Shown in pieces: positions 21,197 to 30,258 of a stretch of 64,000 nt of DNA. The notes beneath the pieces were generated by a model that searched no databases, was not told where the DNA came from, and saw only the letters and a program-made list of their open reading frames with translations. Source of the stretch: DATFDN01 sp963818725 (GTDB taxonomy: Bacteria > Pseudomonadota > Alphaproteobacteria > Acetobacterales > Acetobacteraceae); assembly GCA_963818725.1 (NCBI GenBank), contig CAWFTU010000002.1, positions 372,001-436,000 on the forward strand, given 5' to 3'. The position numbers and the translations under genes are program-made. How positions within the stretch are numbered: position 1 is the stretch's first letter; each line of letters opens with the position of its first letter.

Positions 21197-21931
21197 TTAG
21201 CGCGGCGGCGGGGGAGGCGGGTTCCCCGTGCCATAGGCGCCCTGCGGAACCGCGCCGGGCTGCATGCTCGGACCGGGCGGGTAAGCTGCATTGCCCATGC
21301 CAGGCTGGCCGGAATTCATGCCGGGATTCATGCCAGGCTGGTACCCGTTCATGCCGGGCTGAATGCCTCCTCCGCCCTGCATTCCCGATTGCATCGCCGT
21401 CTGCGCCTCCTGCGCCTGCTGCATCGCCTGCCGGACCAACTGCCTCGCCTGGGTCCGGTCGCCGGAGGCCAGGGACTGCAAGGCATTGCTGATGGTCTGC
21501 ACGGCCGGGCTCTGGTCTGGCTGGTTGGCCATGCCCTGCGGGACGGAGCGGTTGAGGAGGTAGGTCTCGGCGTTCTCAAGGGCGGCTTGGGCCTCGCCGG
21601 TGCGGTTGCGGCTGAGCGCGCTGTCGGCGACCGCCAGGGATTCGGTGGCGGTTGCGTTCGGACCCAGTCCAGACGATGGCAGGCTGGGCGAGATGATCGA
21701 ACGCGTGTCACCCTGGTTGATGTTGGTCGCGCGGCGCGACATCGGTTGATGGCTGGGCGGCGCTGGCATCTCTTCCATCGGAGCGCCGGTGGATCCCGCG
21801 TCCGACATATTGTTTTGGGCGGCGGGGTAGCCCTCCTGCGACAAGCCGGGCTGGCCGGTTGTCGTCTGGGCCAAGGTCGGGGTCACGGCGAGCGCGGTCA
21901 TCATTGTGAGCGAAAGAACGGCTGAGCGCAT
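21197..21931 (-). CDS. Secreted protein with Pro/Gly/Met-rich tail
   Basis: 244 residues starting at ATG 21931 with a clear Sec signal peptide (MRSAVLSLTMMTALAVTPTLA, cleavage likely after LAQ). The middle (about 90-170) is helical and Ala/Gln-rich with a TPR-like look (LAVADSALSRNRTGEAQAAL, ARQLVRQAMQQAQEAQTAM). The tail is low-complexity with PGMN-type repeats and ends in a polyproline run. I do not recognise a named family; similar proteins are usually annotated as hypothetical or collagen-like periplasmic proteins. A longer frame upstream runs into the acyltransferase gene and is not real. The start follows from the signal peptide. Confidence 0.75.
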   Translation of the reverse strand: MRSAVLSLTMMTALAVTPTLAQTTTGQPGLSQEGYPAAQNNMSDAGSTGAPMEEMPAPPSHQPMSRRATNINQGDTRSIISPSLPSSGLGPNATATESLAVADSALSRNRTGEAQAALENAETYLLNRSVPQGMANQPDQSPAVQTISNALQSLASGDRTQARQLVRQAMQQAQEAQTAMQSGMQGGGGIQPGMNGYQPGMNPGMNSGQPGMGNAAYPPGPSMQPGAVPQGAYGTGNPPPPPPR

Positions 21932-22020
21932 GTTCGGTCTCCTGCCAAGGTAGCTCGCACGAGACCTAATCCTTTCGGCAACGGCCCGCTTCGGCTGGTG
22001 ACGAGATGTTGAACGAGGGC

Positions 22021-22906
22021 CTATCTCCAGCGCCGGTGGAACCAGAGCCATTGGCCCGGGTGCTCGCGCACCCATCCTTCCACGATCCCGGTTACGTGCT
22101 GCATGGTCCGTGCAACGTCGACCGCGCCATCCGGCTCGCGCGGCAGGTCCAGCGGGCCGACCGCATCCACCCGGAAGCGCCCAGCCGGCAGCCGCACGAC
22201 CCGCACGCCAATCACCGGGCACGCGAATTGCCGCGCGAGGCGCGCGAGGGCCGGATTTGCCTTGCAGGGCCTGCCGAAGAAGGTCACGTCCACGCCGCGC
22301 GAGAAATGCTGGTCGACCAGCATCCCGAGATGCGCGCCTTGGCGCAGCGCGCCCGCCATCTCGAGCGGCGCCTCCATCCGGGTGCGGATCAGCCGGCCCA
22401 TGAGCGGGGCGCGGAGTTCGCGTGATCTCGGCGGCGACCGCGCGGTTGTTGGGCATGCGGTAGACCACGGCCGAGGGCAGGCCGTGCGCGGCGGCGGCGA
22501 GCGCCGGCAGTTCCCAGTTGCCGAGATGGGCGGAGAAGCAGAGCGCCGGCTTGCCGTCGTTCAGCAACTCGTAGAAGAGCGGCGCCGCATCGGTTTCGAT
22601 CCGGCCGGCGCCGGGGTGGTCGGGGTCGAAATCCCACAGCCGGCCAAGGTGGACGTATTCGCCGGCGACCCGGCCGAGGTTGTCCCAGGCCGCGCGCAGC
22701 GTCGCCTCGATCCAGGCCGCGTCGCAGTTGGGAAAAGCGGCGCGCAGATTGGCCTGTCCGATGCGGTGCGCCGGGCTGAGCGGGCCGAGACGCCGCGCCG
22801 CCGCGCCACAGAGCGCCGAAGCGCGGTCGGGATCGGTGCGCGCCAAGCCCCGCAGCAGGCCGGAGGTGAGCGCGCCAAGCCACCGCTCGGCCAGTTTCGG
22901 CATCAC
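22021..22906 (-). CDS. lpxXL: Lipid A acyltransferase, LpxXL/LpxL (LABLAT) family (frameshifted)
   Basis: Lysophospholipid-type acyltransferase that adds a secondary acyl chain to lipid A. The N-terminal part reads to about 22430: MMPKLAERWLGALTSGLLRG, the catalytic HX4(E) motif in FSAHLGNWELPALAA, and VVYRMPNNRAVAAEI. The rest is in another frame: LMGRLIRTRMEAPLEMAGAL, the conserved GMLVDQHFSRGVDVTFFG and the end WLWFHRRWR at 22021. A 1-2 nt indel near 22415-22430 explains the break. Placement as the last gene behind acpXL-fabZ-fabF2-fabF1-adh matches lpxXL of rhizobia, whose product attaches the very-long-chain hydroxy acid. The ATG overlaps the preceding stop (ATGA). Confidence 0.82.
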
Positions 22907-23829
22907 GCCGGCGGATGCGGGAAGGGAACGCTGGCGTTCATGTGCGTCGCGGCGACCGCCGCCTGCCCGGCGGCGACGCTGATCTGCGAAAGGCCCCGGA
23001 CCACGTCACCGGCCGCGTATAGGCCATCAACACTCGTCCGCTGGTGGTCGCGGACGATCAGCGCGCCATCCTCGTCGGCCTCGGCTCCGAGCGAGGTCGC
23101 GAGCTCCGAGCGGATGCGCGTGCCGAGCGCCGAGTAGATGGTGTCGAAGCGGTGCGTCGTCCCGTTTTCCATGTGCCAGGCCGTGATGGTGTCGCCTTCC
23201 GAGGAAAGCTTGCGGACAGGATCGTCCAAGATGCGGATACCCGCCGCGCGCAGCATATCCCGCTCCTCACCGGAGATGTCCATCTTCTGTCCGAGCGTCA
23301 GCACCGTCAGGTCGGGGGTGTAGGCGCGCAGCAACAGGGCTTCCTTGAGGCGGCACTTGCCATAGGCGATCAGCGCGACCTTCTGGCCCGCTGCCTCGTA
23401 GGCATCACAGATCGGGCAGTAGCGGACGAGGCCCCGGCGGACGGCGTCGCGGATGCCCGGCAGTTCGGGGTCCGCGTCGAGCCCGCCGGTCGCGAGCAGC
23501 ACGCGCTGGACGTGGATCGTCCCGGCATCAAAGCTGGCGATGAATGTTCCGTCCGCGCACCGCTCCAGCTTCTCCACCTGGCCCTCGATGATGTCAGCGC
23601 CGTATTTGCCCGCCTGTTCCCGCAAACGGGCGAGCAGGGCCTTGCCGGAGATGCCATCAGGAAAGCCGATCAGGTTGTGGGAGACGGGTATCCAGGACGC
23701 GCGGCTTGCCCCACCGTCGATCACCAGAACGCGCCGGCGGAACCGGGCGAGGTAGGTCGCGGCTGTTAGCCCGGCCGGGCCGGCACCGATCACGAGGAAG
23801 TCTGGCGTGAAGGTTGGGGTTGTCTGCAT
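22903..23829 (-). CDS. Thioredoxin reductase-like NAD(P)/FAD oxidoreductase
   Basis: 308 residues with the FAD motif FLVIGAGPAGLTAATYLARF at the N-terminus, the redox-active dithiol in RYCPICDAYEA (about 138-148), and the C-terminal FAD site GLYAAGDVVRGLSQISVAAG. The second nucleotide-binding glycine motif is atypical (IAYGKCRLKEALLLRAY). The family reduces disulfides or acts as ferredoxin/thioredoxin-dependent oxidoreductase; the partner is unknown. It lies between the adh and lpxXL genes, overlaps lpxXL by 4 bp and is not part of the rhizobial version of this cluster. Confidence 0.88.
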   Translation of the reverse strand: MQTTPTFTPDFLVIGAGPAGLTAATYLARFRRRVLVIDGGASRASWIPVSHNLIGFPDGISGKALLARLREQAGKYGADIIEGQVEKLERCADGTFIASFDAGTIHVQRVLLATGGLDADPELPGIRDAVRRGLVRYCPICDAYEAAGQKVALIAYGKCRLKEALLLRAYTPDLTVLTLGQKMDISGEERDMLRAAGIRILDDPVRKLSSEGDTITAWHMENGTTHRFDTIYSALGTRIRSELATSLGAEADEDGALIVRDHQRTSVDGLYAAGDVVRGLSQISVAAGQAAVAATHMNASVPFPHPPA

Positions 23830-23974
23830 TTCGGAGCAGAAGCGTGACGGAGGGAGTGGGGTTCCGCTGCCCGCTTTGCTATGGCGTCCGAATTATCTCG
23901 ACCCGGTCAAGGCAGAGCACACTTACGCAGTTGCGCCAAGGCGTCATCTCGACTGACAAGAATCCGCACGAAAC

Positions 23975-24997
23975 TCACACCGCGACCACGATCTTCCCAA
24001 ACACGTCGCGCCGCTCCAGCCGGTCGAGGCCAACGCGCATGTCGTCCAGCGCGTACTCGGAGTCGATCACCGGCCGCACCCCCGCCGCGATCCGATCGAG
24101 CGCCCGGGTCAGCGCCGCGATCGGTGCGCCGAACGAGCCGATGATGCGGTACTGCTGCTGAAAGAGCTGCATCAGGTTGATGCTTCCCGACGGCCCGGAG
24201 GTCGCGCCGCATGTCACCAGCCGTCCGCCACGCCGCAGCGACAGCAGCGAGCCGCTCCACGTCTCCGCGCCGGTGTGCTCGAACACCACATCGACGCCGC
24301 GCTTGGCCGTGATCTTGCGCACCACGCCCTCAAACCGCTCCTCGCGGTAGTTGATGACGTGATCGGCGCCGAGCGCGCGCGCCTTCGCCGCCTTGGCCTC
24401 GCTGCCGACGGTGGTGATGACGGCGCAGCCGAGCGACTTGGCGGCGCGGACGGCGATGCTGCCGATGCCTGAGCCGCCGGCGTGGACCAGGACCGTCTCG
24501 CCCGGCTCCAGCCGCGCGTTGTCGAACAGCATGTGCTCGACGGTGGAATAGGCGACCGGCACACAGGCCGCGTCGCGCAGGTCGACACCGGCGGGAATGC
24601 GCACGGTCAGGCGCGCGGGGTGGACCACCACTTCCTGCGCAAAGCCGTCGAGATGGAAACCTCGCACCCCGCGCGGGTTCTCGCAGAGATTCTCGATGCC
24701 CTGGCGGCAGAAGCGGCAATGCCCGCAGGTGATGGCCGCATAGGGGATCACGCGGTCGCCGGGCGCGAAGCTCGCCGCGCCCTCGCCCACCGCCAGCACC
24801 TCGCAGGCGGCCTCGGCGCCGACGGTCAGCGGAAAGCTTCGCTTGGCGAAGGCCATGCCGCGAAAGCCCCAGAGGTCGATGTGGTTGAGCCCGACCACGC
24901 GCACCCGCAACAGCAACTCGCCAGGGCCGGGCGCCTGGGGCGCGTCGATGGCGCGCAGCGCGACCTCGCGCTCGGCGAGCAGTTGCAGGGCGCGCAT
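23975..24997 (-). CDS. Zinc-type alcohol dehydrogenase-like oxidoreductase of the acpXL cluster
   Basis: Medium-chain dehydrogenase/reductase of 340 residues. It starts MRALQLLAEREVALRAID at ATG 24997 and shows the structural zinc cysteines (CGHCRFCRQGIENLCENP), VGLNHIDLWGF and the nucleotide site VHAGGSGIGSIAVRAAKSLG. The frame extends upstream into fabF1, but that part is not expected to be translated. It corresponds by position to adh2XL of the rhizobial acpXL operon, proposed to act in very-long-chain fatty acid synthesis or modification. The gap to fabF1 is only a few bases. Confidence 0.88.
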   Translation of the reverse strand: MRALQLLAEREVALRAIDAPQAPGPGELLLRVRVVGLNHIDLWGFRGMAFAKRSFPLTVGAEAACEVLAVGEGAASFAPGDRVIPYAAITCGHCRFCRQGIENLCENPRGVRGFHLDGFAQEVVVHPARLTVRIPAGVDLRDAACVPVAYSTVEHMLFDNARLEPGETVLVHAGGSGIGSIAVRAAKSLGCAVITTVGSEAKAAKARALGADHVINYREERFEGVVRKITAKRGVDVVFEHTGAETWSGSLLSLRRGGRLVTCGATSGPSGSINLMQLFQQQYRIIGSFGAPIAALTRALDRIAAGVRPVIDSEYALDDMRVGLDRLERRDVFGKIVVAV

Positions 24998-24999
24998 TC

Positions 25000-26265
25000 C
25001 TATGCCGGCGGAGCGCCGAAGACCAGGGCGACGTTCTGCCCGCCGAAGCCGAAGGAGTTGGAGATGGCGTGCGTCACGGAGGCGTCGCGCGCCACGTTGG
25101 GCACGCAATCGACCGGCAAGGCCGGATCGGGGTTGTCGTAGTTGATCGTCGGCGGCAGCCGTCCGCGGAGCAGCGTGAGCATGGTGAACACTGCCTCAAT
25201 CGCTCCTGCGGCGCTGAGCGTGTGGCCGATCATCGACTTGTTCGACGAGATCGGCAGGGTGCTGGCGCGCTCGCCGAAGACAGTCGAGACGCCCAGCCAC
25301 TCCATCTTGTCGTTTTCCGGCGTGCTGGTGCCGTGCGCGTTGATGTAGCCGATCGCATCCGGCGCCAGCCCGGCATCGGCAAGCGCATTGCGCAAACAGG
25401 CGATGATCGGCTTGCCGTCCGGGGAGGAGCGGGTGCGGTGGAAGCTGTCGGCCATCTCTCCGCAGCCCTCGACCACGCCAAGGATGCGCGCGCCGCGCGC
25501 GCGGGCATGCGCGAGGCCTTCAAGCACCAGCGCGCCGGCGCCTTCGGCCATCACGAACCCGTCGCGATCTTTGCAGAACGGCCGCGCCGCCCGTTGCGGA
25601 TCGTCGTTGCGGGCCGACAAGGCCGAGAGCAGCGAGAAGCGGATCAGCGTCTCCTGGTTCACCGAGGCGTCGGTGCCGACGCAGAGCGCGGCCTCGGTCT
25701 CGCCGCGCCGGATCGCCTCCACGCCGAGCTGAATCGCCGTCGCGCCCGAGGCGCACGCCGTCGAGGTCGCGATCGGCGAGCCCTTGGTGCCGAACTCATC
25801 GGCCAACGTCTCGGCCACCGAGCCGAGCAGGAACCGCGTGTGCCAGGGCGTGAACGCGCCCGCATCGGCGGCGCGCAGCAGGGCCTCGTAACCGGTGCCG
25901 CCTGACGCCTCCGCCAGGGCGCGCCTCTGGCTCCATTCGATCTCGACCGGAGCGAGAGCGAGGTAAAGCGGGCCGGGGAAGTCGCCCTTGGCGCCGATAC
26001 CGGCCCCAGCGATCGCCTCAGCCGCCGTGCGGCGGCCCATCTCCTCGGCGAGGGCAACGGAGGAATCGGAGGGGATGAAGTCAACCGTCCCGGCGATGGT
26101 CGTGCGCAATCCGTCCAGCGGGAAGCGCGTGACGCGCCTGATTCCGGACTGGCCCTGGGTCAGCCGCGCCCAGTTCTCTTCGACTCCCTCGCCCAGTGAG
26201 GTCAGCACGCCGATTCCGGTGACGACCACCACCGGCCGGCCGCTTCTGTCCAGGCCCGAACTCAT
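25000..26265 (-). CDS. Beta-ketoacyl-ACP synthase (FabF1XL-like)
   Basis: KAS II-type condensing enzyme of 421 residues that elongates acyl-ACP. The start at ATG 26265 has a strong GGAGGG site upstream. The catalytic triad is visible: Cys in STACASGATAIQLGV, His in INAHGTSTPENDK and His in NKSMIGHTLSAAGAIEA. The closing motif is SNSFGFGGQNVALVF. Its position after fabF2 and before adh fits fabF1XL, so the likely substrate is the growing chain on AcpXL. Confidence 0.9.
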   Translation of the reverse strand: MSSGLDRSGRPVVVVTGIGVLTSLGEGVEENWARLTQGQSGIRRVTRFPLDGLRTTIAGTVDFIPSDSSVALAEEMGRRTAAEAIAGAGIGAKGDFPGPLYLALAPVEIEWSQRRALAEASGGTGYEALLRAADAGAFTPWHTRFLLGSVAETLADEFGTKGSPIATSTACASGATAIQLGVEAIRRGETEAALCVGTDASVNQETLIRFSLLSALSARNDDPQRAARPFCKDRDGFVMAEGAGALVLEGLAHARARGARILGVVEGCGEMADSFHRTRSSPDGKPIIACLRNALADAGLAPDAIGYINAHGTSTPENDKMEWLGVSTVFGERASTLPISSNKSMIGHTLSAAGAIEAVFTMLTLLRGRLPPTINYDNPDPALPVDCVPNVARDASVTHAISNSFGFGGQNVALVFGAPPA

Positions 26266-26287
26266 CCCGCGTCCCTCCTCGGCGATC

Positions 26288-27478
26288 CTATGCCGCCGTG
26301 ACCAGCGCCATCGCCTCGCCGCGCCAGTGTCCCCACCCGGTGACGATGGCTTGGCGCAGCGCCTCGTCCATGGGCGCCTCGGCTGGCTCCAAGGGCGGGA
26401 ACAACGCGCCGCGATGGACCGCAAGGGCCGCCAGGGCGGCCGCCGCCGGGAAGGCGGGCTCGACCGCGTGGCCCAAGGCGGTGGCGGCGGCGCGGACCGG
26501 CAGGCCCAGTTTGCCCAGAAAAGCGCGCTCCTCCACTGATGCCGCGCTGGCCCCCGACGCGCCCGAGATCACGGCCGCGCGCGGCCAGTCGATCAACGAG
26601 CGCATGGCCTCCCACTGCCGCGCGGCGTTGGCGCTGGCCTCCCCCGGCCGGCGCCGGCACCGGTCGGCGCCGATCGCCGCGATCCCGGCCAGCGGACGCG
26701 CCCCGCGCGCCGCGGCATGGGCCCGGCTCTCGATCACCAGAAAGCAGCCGAGCGAGCCGAGCACGATCCCGCCGCCCCGCTCCTGACGCGCCCAGACCGG
26801 CGCGTAGCCGCCGCCCAGCAAGGCACGGCCGAGCGCGTAGGTCAGCAGCATCTCCGGCCGCTCGGCATTCTGCGCGCCGCCGACCAGGAACAAGTCGCCC
26901 TGTCCGGCGGCGATCCGCGCGCAGGCGATCCGCACCGCGTCGGCACCCGCCGCCTCCTCCCCCATAAAGGTGCGCGACGAGCCGACCACGCCATGGACGA
27001 TCGAGATATTGCCGGCCAGCAGGTTGGAGAGCTGCGCGAGGAACAGCGTCGGACGCAGCCCGCCCATGAGCTGCGTGTTCAGTTCCGCCAGGGGATCGGC
27101 GGAGCCGGGAAGCGCCGCCAGCACGGCGGCGTCCACCGCCGGGTCGCGCTCCCCGCCCCCGGCGCAGACGATCATGTCGGTTCGCGCGAGCAGCGCCGCG
27201 TCACCCTTCACGCCGGCCTGCTCCAGCGCGAGGCCGGCGGCATAGACGCCGATCCGCTGCCACGGCTCCATCTGGCGCTGATCGCCCCGCTTGGGGATCT
27301 GCTTGTCGAAGTCGAGCGCGGCGATCGGGTGGACCGACCAGGGCGCGAAGCGTTCGCCATCCACAACGGGACGGAACCCCCCATGCGCGGTCAGTGCCGT
27401 CCAGTGCGCGTCCAACCCTTCCCCGAGCGAGGAGACCAGGCCGATGCCGGTGATCAGGGCGTCCCGCTCACGCGGCAT
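26288..27478 (-). CDS. Beta-ketoacyl-ACP synthase-like protein (FabF2XL-like), lacks the active-site Cys
   Basis: 396 residues with the condensing-enzyme fold: opening ALITGIGLVSSLGEGLDAHW, MEPWQRIGVYAAGLALEQAG, and GGGIVLGSLGCFLVIESRAH. Where KAS enzymes carry the nucleophilic Cys, the sequence reads HGVVGSSRTFMGEEAAGADA, with no Cys. The NAHGTS histidine is also replaced (VISGASGASAA), while a GH remains (ALGHAVEPAFPAA). It may act as a chain-length-factor-like partner to FabF1; that is inference. The ATG overlaps the fabZ stop. Confidence 0.82.
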   Translation of the reverse strand: MPRERDALITGIGLVSSLGEGLDAHWTALTAHGGFRPVVDGERFAPWSVHPIAALDFDKQIPKRGDQRQMEPWQRIGVYAAGLALEQAGVKGDAALLARTDMIVCAGGGERDPAVDAAVLAALPGSADPLAELNTQLMGGLRPTLFLAQLSNLLAGNISIVHGVVGSSRTFMGEEAAGADAVRIACARIAAGQGDLFLVGGAQNAERPEMLLTYALGRALLGGGYAPVWARQERGGGIVLGSLGCFLVIESRAHAAARGARPLAGIAAIGADRCRRRPGEASANAARQWEAMRSLIDWPRAAVISGASGASAASVEERAFLGKLGLPVRAAATALGHAVEPAFPAAAALAALAVHRGALFPPLEPAEAPMDEALRQAIVTGWGHWRGEAMALVTAA

Positions 27479-27942
27479 GCAGCAACTCCTCTGCCACGGC
27501 GACACGGCGCGCCGCCTCGATCACAGCGCCGCGCAGCGCCTCGGTGGGGAACGGGACGACGCGGTAGGTGATCTCGGCCTCGGCGACCGTACAGGCCCCG
27601 CAGGTCGAGGCAACCCCTGGCGACCGCGTAGCCGGAGCCGTCATGCACCAGGTGCGCCTCGGCCCGGAGCTGATCGCCCGGTGTCACGAAGCCCCGCAGC
27701 TTCGCCTCCCTGACCTGGGCGAGGAATGCCATCCGGTCAAACCGGGCGCGGGCCAGGATCAGCCAGCCGCCGGTCTGCGCGATGGCCTCGATCATCAGGA
27801 CGCCGGGCAGGATCGGGTGGCCGGGAAAATGGCCCTCGAAGACTGGGCTATGGTCCGGAACCCGGCACTCGGCGCGGACCCGCCCCGCCTCCGGGTCCAG
27901 CTCCAGCACCCGGTCGAGCATCTGGAAATATTCGAGCCGCAT
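27468..27942 (-). CDS. 3-hydroxyacyl-ACP dehydratase FabZ-like (FabZXL), frameshifted
   Basis: Hot-dog dehydratase of about 157 residues. It starts MRLEYFQMLDRVLELDPEAG at 27942. The catalytic His is in the family motif FEGHFPGHPILPGVLMIEAI followed by AQTGGW. After ARGCLDLRG the frame shifts (about 27588-27595) and the proper ending continues as TVAEAEITYRVVPFPTEALR, closing EELLHAA-stop at 27468. A 1-2 nt indel explains this; the neighbours are intact, so a sequence error is plausible. It lies between acpXL and fabF2 as in rhizobial fabZXL. The gap from acpXL is 10 bp. Confidence 0.85.
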
Positions 27943-27952
27943 CCTTGCCGAG

Positions 27953-28234
27953 TTAGGCGGCCTTCGCCGCAACCAGGGAGTCGATGTTGGACGAGAGATC
28001 CTTTAGCACGAAGTAGCGGTCCGAGGAGACCTTGCCGTCGTTGACCTCCTGGGTCCATTGTTCCAACGGCATCTTGATCCCGAACGCCTTGTCAATGGCG
28101 AAGGCGACGTCGAGAAAGTCGAGGCTGTCAATACCGAGGTCGCTGATGGCGTGGCTTTCCGGCATGATCTTCTCACGCGGGATGTCACATGTTTCGGAGA
28201 TGATGCCGGCGACCGTTTCGAACGTGGATGCCAT
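27953..28234 (-). CDS. acpXL: Acyl carrier protein AcpXL
   Basis: 93-residue acyl carrier protein, longer than the usual 77-80 residue AcpP and matching AcpXL. It opens MASTFETVAGIISETCDIPR. The 4'-phosphopantetheine site is the Ser in SDLGIDSLDFLDVAFAIDKA. The following IKMPLEQWTQEVNDGK is the family signature of AcpXL, which carries 27-hydroxyoctacosanoate-type chains to lipid A. It is the first gene of the minus-strand cluster and its promoter should lie in the 28235-28494 gap. Confidence 0.92.
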   Translation of the reverse strand: MASTFETVAGIISETCDIPREKIMPESHAISDLGIDSLDFLDVAFAIDKAFGIKMPLEQWTQEVNDGKVSSDRYFVLKDLSSNIDSLVAAKAA

Positions 28235-28494
28235 CGCTGATCCTCTGCATTGGGCGGGGAGTAACACCACAGCCGTCCCCGCGCCGCAAGGGGCGGAGGC
28301 TGGTCGTGTCATGGCTGAGAGGGAGCGCGTCGAGATCAGGCCGAACCGTCCATCAAGCTCAGGAGGGCGTGGTAGGCCGGCTCTCGCCGTCGCCCGTCAG
28401 GGCCACGAACTCGTAGATTTCGGCCAGAGGGATTTCGATGCCGAGCAGCCGACTGATCGGAGGGCCACGCTTAAATTCAGGAAGATCTGGTAGC

Positions 28495-28803
28495 CTACAG
28501 CCAATGCGCCGGCTGCCACTGCCAGCCGGATGGGGTGCGCGCCCAATAGCCCGGCATGAAGAGGTCGCCGTGACCCTCGCGCGGGACGTACTCGCCTGAC
28601 TGCCAGACATAGCCCCCGCCATTCCAGTCCCAATGCCCTGGCTGCCAGCTTAGGGGCGTGGCCGTGACCGGCGGCTTGGGGATGAGCTCCGGCCGCGCCG
28701 ACGGCACCGGAGGGGGGGCGAACATGGAGCCGCCTTGGCCTGCGCATCCGGCGAGGAGTGCGAGGGCGCCAGCGAAGATGACAGCCGGGTAAGATCGCGG
28801 CAT
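28495..28803 (-). CDS. YXWGXW-type repeat lipoprotein
   Basis: 102 residues. The start at 28803 is chosen because it begins a lipoprotein signal (MPRSYPAVIFAGALALLAGC) with lipobox LAGC. The mature part has Pro-rich spacer and two Trp/Gly-rich units: WQPGHWDWNGGGYVWQSGEY and FMPGYWARTPSGWQWQPAHW. Such proteins are short outer-envelope lipoproteins of unknown role. Between it and acpXL (28235-28494) there is no gene I can support; a short minus-strand reading (LLGIEIPLAEIYEFVALTGD) may be a remnant. Confidence 0.75.
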   Translation of the reverse strand: MPRSYPAVIFAGALALLAGCAGQGGSMFAPPPVPSARPELIPKPPVTATPLSWQPGHWDWNGGGYVWQSGEYVPREGHGDLFMPGYWARTPSGWQWQPAHWL

Positions 28804-28935
28804 TCGGGGTCGGAGCCTCGGTTTGTCTGCGTTGCGCAACAGATGCCCAAGCCCCGGCGGCTTGTCCACGGCTCTCAGACCCGCTCGGCCTCAAGCCGAA
28901 TGTTCCCGGTCAGCACTCAGAATGGATGTGCGGCC

Positions 28936-30118
28936 TCATGATCCGGTGCGGGTCATGCCCAACGCCGCTTTCAGGAATGCCAGCAGACCGGGATTTTTTG
29001 GCCGGTAGTTCACGTCCTGCGTGATCCGAATGGGGACCGAGTCGTCCACCACCTCGTCCCCAAACGTGGACATGCACACGACCCTGTAATAGCGTTGGTT
29101 GAAAAGGCTGAAGATTCCGTCGAGAAAAGCCGTGAACAAATCGGCAATTGTCCCGAGCATGTTGGATGGGCCAACCTCCGGTATTCCGGTCTCGTCCAAC
29201 CGAAGTCCGCAGGCTTGCGCCTTCTCCTGCATCCAGCGGAGGGTGATATCGGACAGGGAGCGCGATGGATACCCGCCGCCCACGTCAGCGTGGGCGCCGA
29301 TGAACCAGCGCTGCTCAATGGTTTGCCGTGGCTTCTCCTTCGGATTCCAGAGCGTCGCCTTGTAGGGTTTGCGATGCTCATCGATCGCGATGGCATGGAA
29401 CGCGTTCTGGACTATCCCGCTCAGTTCCGTGTCGTGGAATTCGAATTGCGCCTTGTTGAAGGGGCCAAACGAACTCGAGTGGTATCCCAAGAGCGCCGAC
29501 CGTGTCCCACACTCCGAGAAATTTGATGCTAATGGTTTGGGCATTCTTCTCGCGCCGGAACTGCATCGCTCGCTCCGAGTCGGCGCCTTCATCGCGCGTT
29601 CGGTAGAGCTCGTAGGCTTCGAGCATCTCCTCGCTTTCGGGATTGTCCCCGGACGTTCCCTTCGGGAGAAGGCCGCAGTTCCGGACCATGCCGACGAGGC
29701 TGCGAGCCGTGTATGCTCCGCGACTGAAGCCGAAGACGAACACCTCATCGCCTGCTTCGTACGTGTTGGACAGGAACTGGTAGCCTTCCCTGATCTTGCT
29801 CGAGAGGCCAAGGCCGAAAGCGCCGCCGGCCACCCTGTCATACCACTCCGTTCCGATGCCTTTGTCGTACCATTTCGTCTGGGGCAGCTCGCCGGGCTTC
29901 ACGGCGGTTCTGTCAAGACGTAGGACGGAGCGGTAGAGGCGGCAAACGTTCGTCTCGACGCCGGCTTTGGGATTGACGTGTTCGATCGCCGCCCGCATGT
30001 CGGCGTCGGCAAGCGCGTTCAGTTCCTTGAACTTCTCGTGCAGGGCGGCAAGGCCAGAGAACTTCTCGGCGGGCGTGTTCCACGTTCCGTCGAAGCAAAG
30101 CACGATGCGCTGCGCCAT
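28936..30118 (-). CDS. DUF2235 / T6SS phospholipase-like alpha/beta hydrolase (frameshifted)
   Basis: The protein starts MAQRIVLCFDGTWNTPAEKF, the DUF2235 opening. The lipase-type nucleophile elbow is in FVFGFSRGAYTARSLVGMVR. After LGVWDTVGALGIPLEF the frame changes near 29470 (GTTTGGCCCC) and continues with FGPFNKAQFEFHDTELSGIV, FIGAHADVGGGYPSRSLSDI and the end KAALGMTRTGS at 28936. Related proteins include Tle1-type phospholipase effectors, but no secretion-system genes are in view, so effector status is open. A 1-nt indel accounts for the break. Confidence 0.8.
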
Positions 30119-30258
30119 GGGTTTCCTCCGATTGTTGTTCGCTCCGCCTTATAGCCGAGAACGCGGCGGCGGCGGCGATTAGGATCCGGACGCGTTTGCG
30201 GGCCTGGCGTTGGAGAGCGGAACTCCTCAACCCGGATGGAAAGTTTCGGGACGGACAG

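Noticed and set aside
28359..28494. Minus-strand fragment ending EIYEFVALTGDGESRPTTPS
   Set aside because: Short, no start codon supported and no family recognised; possibly a remnant but not enough to call.
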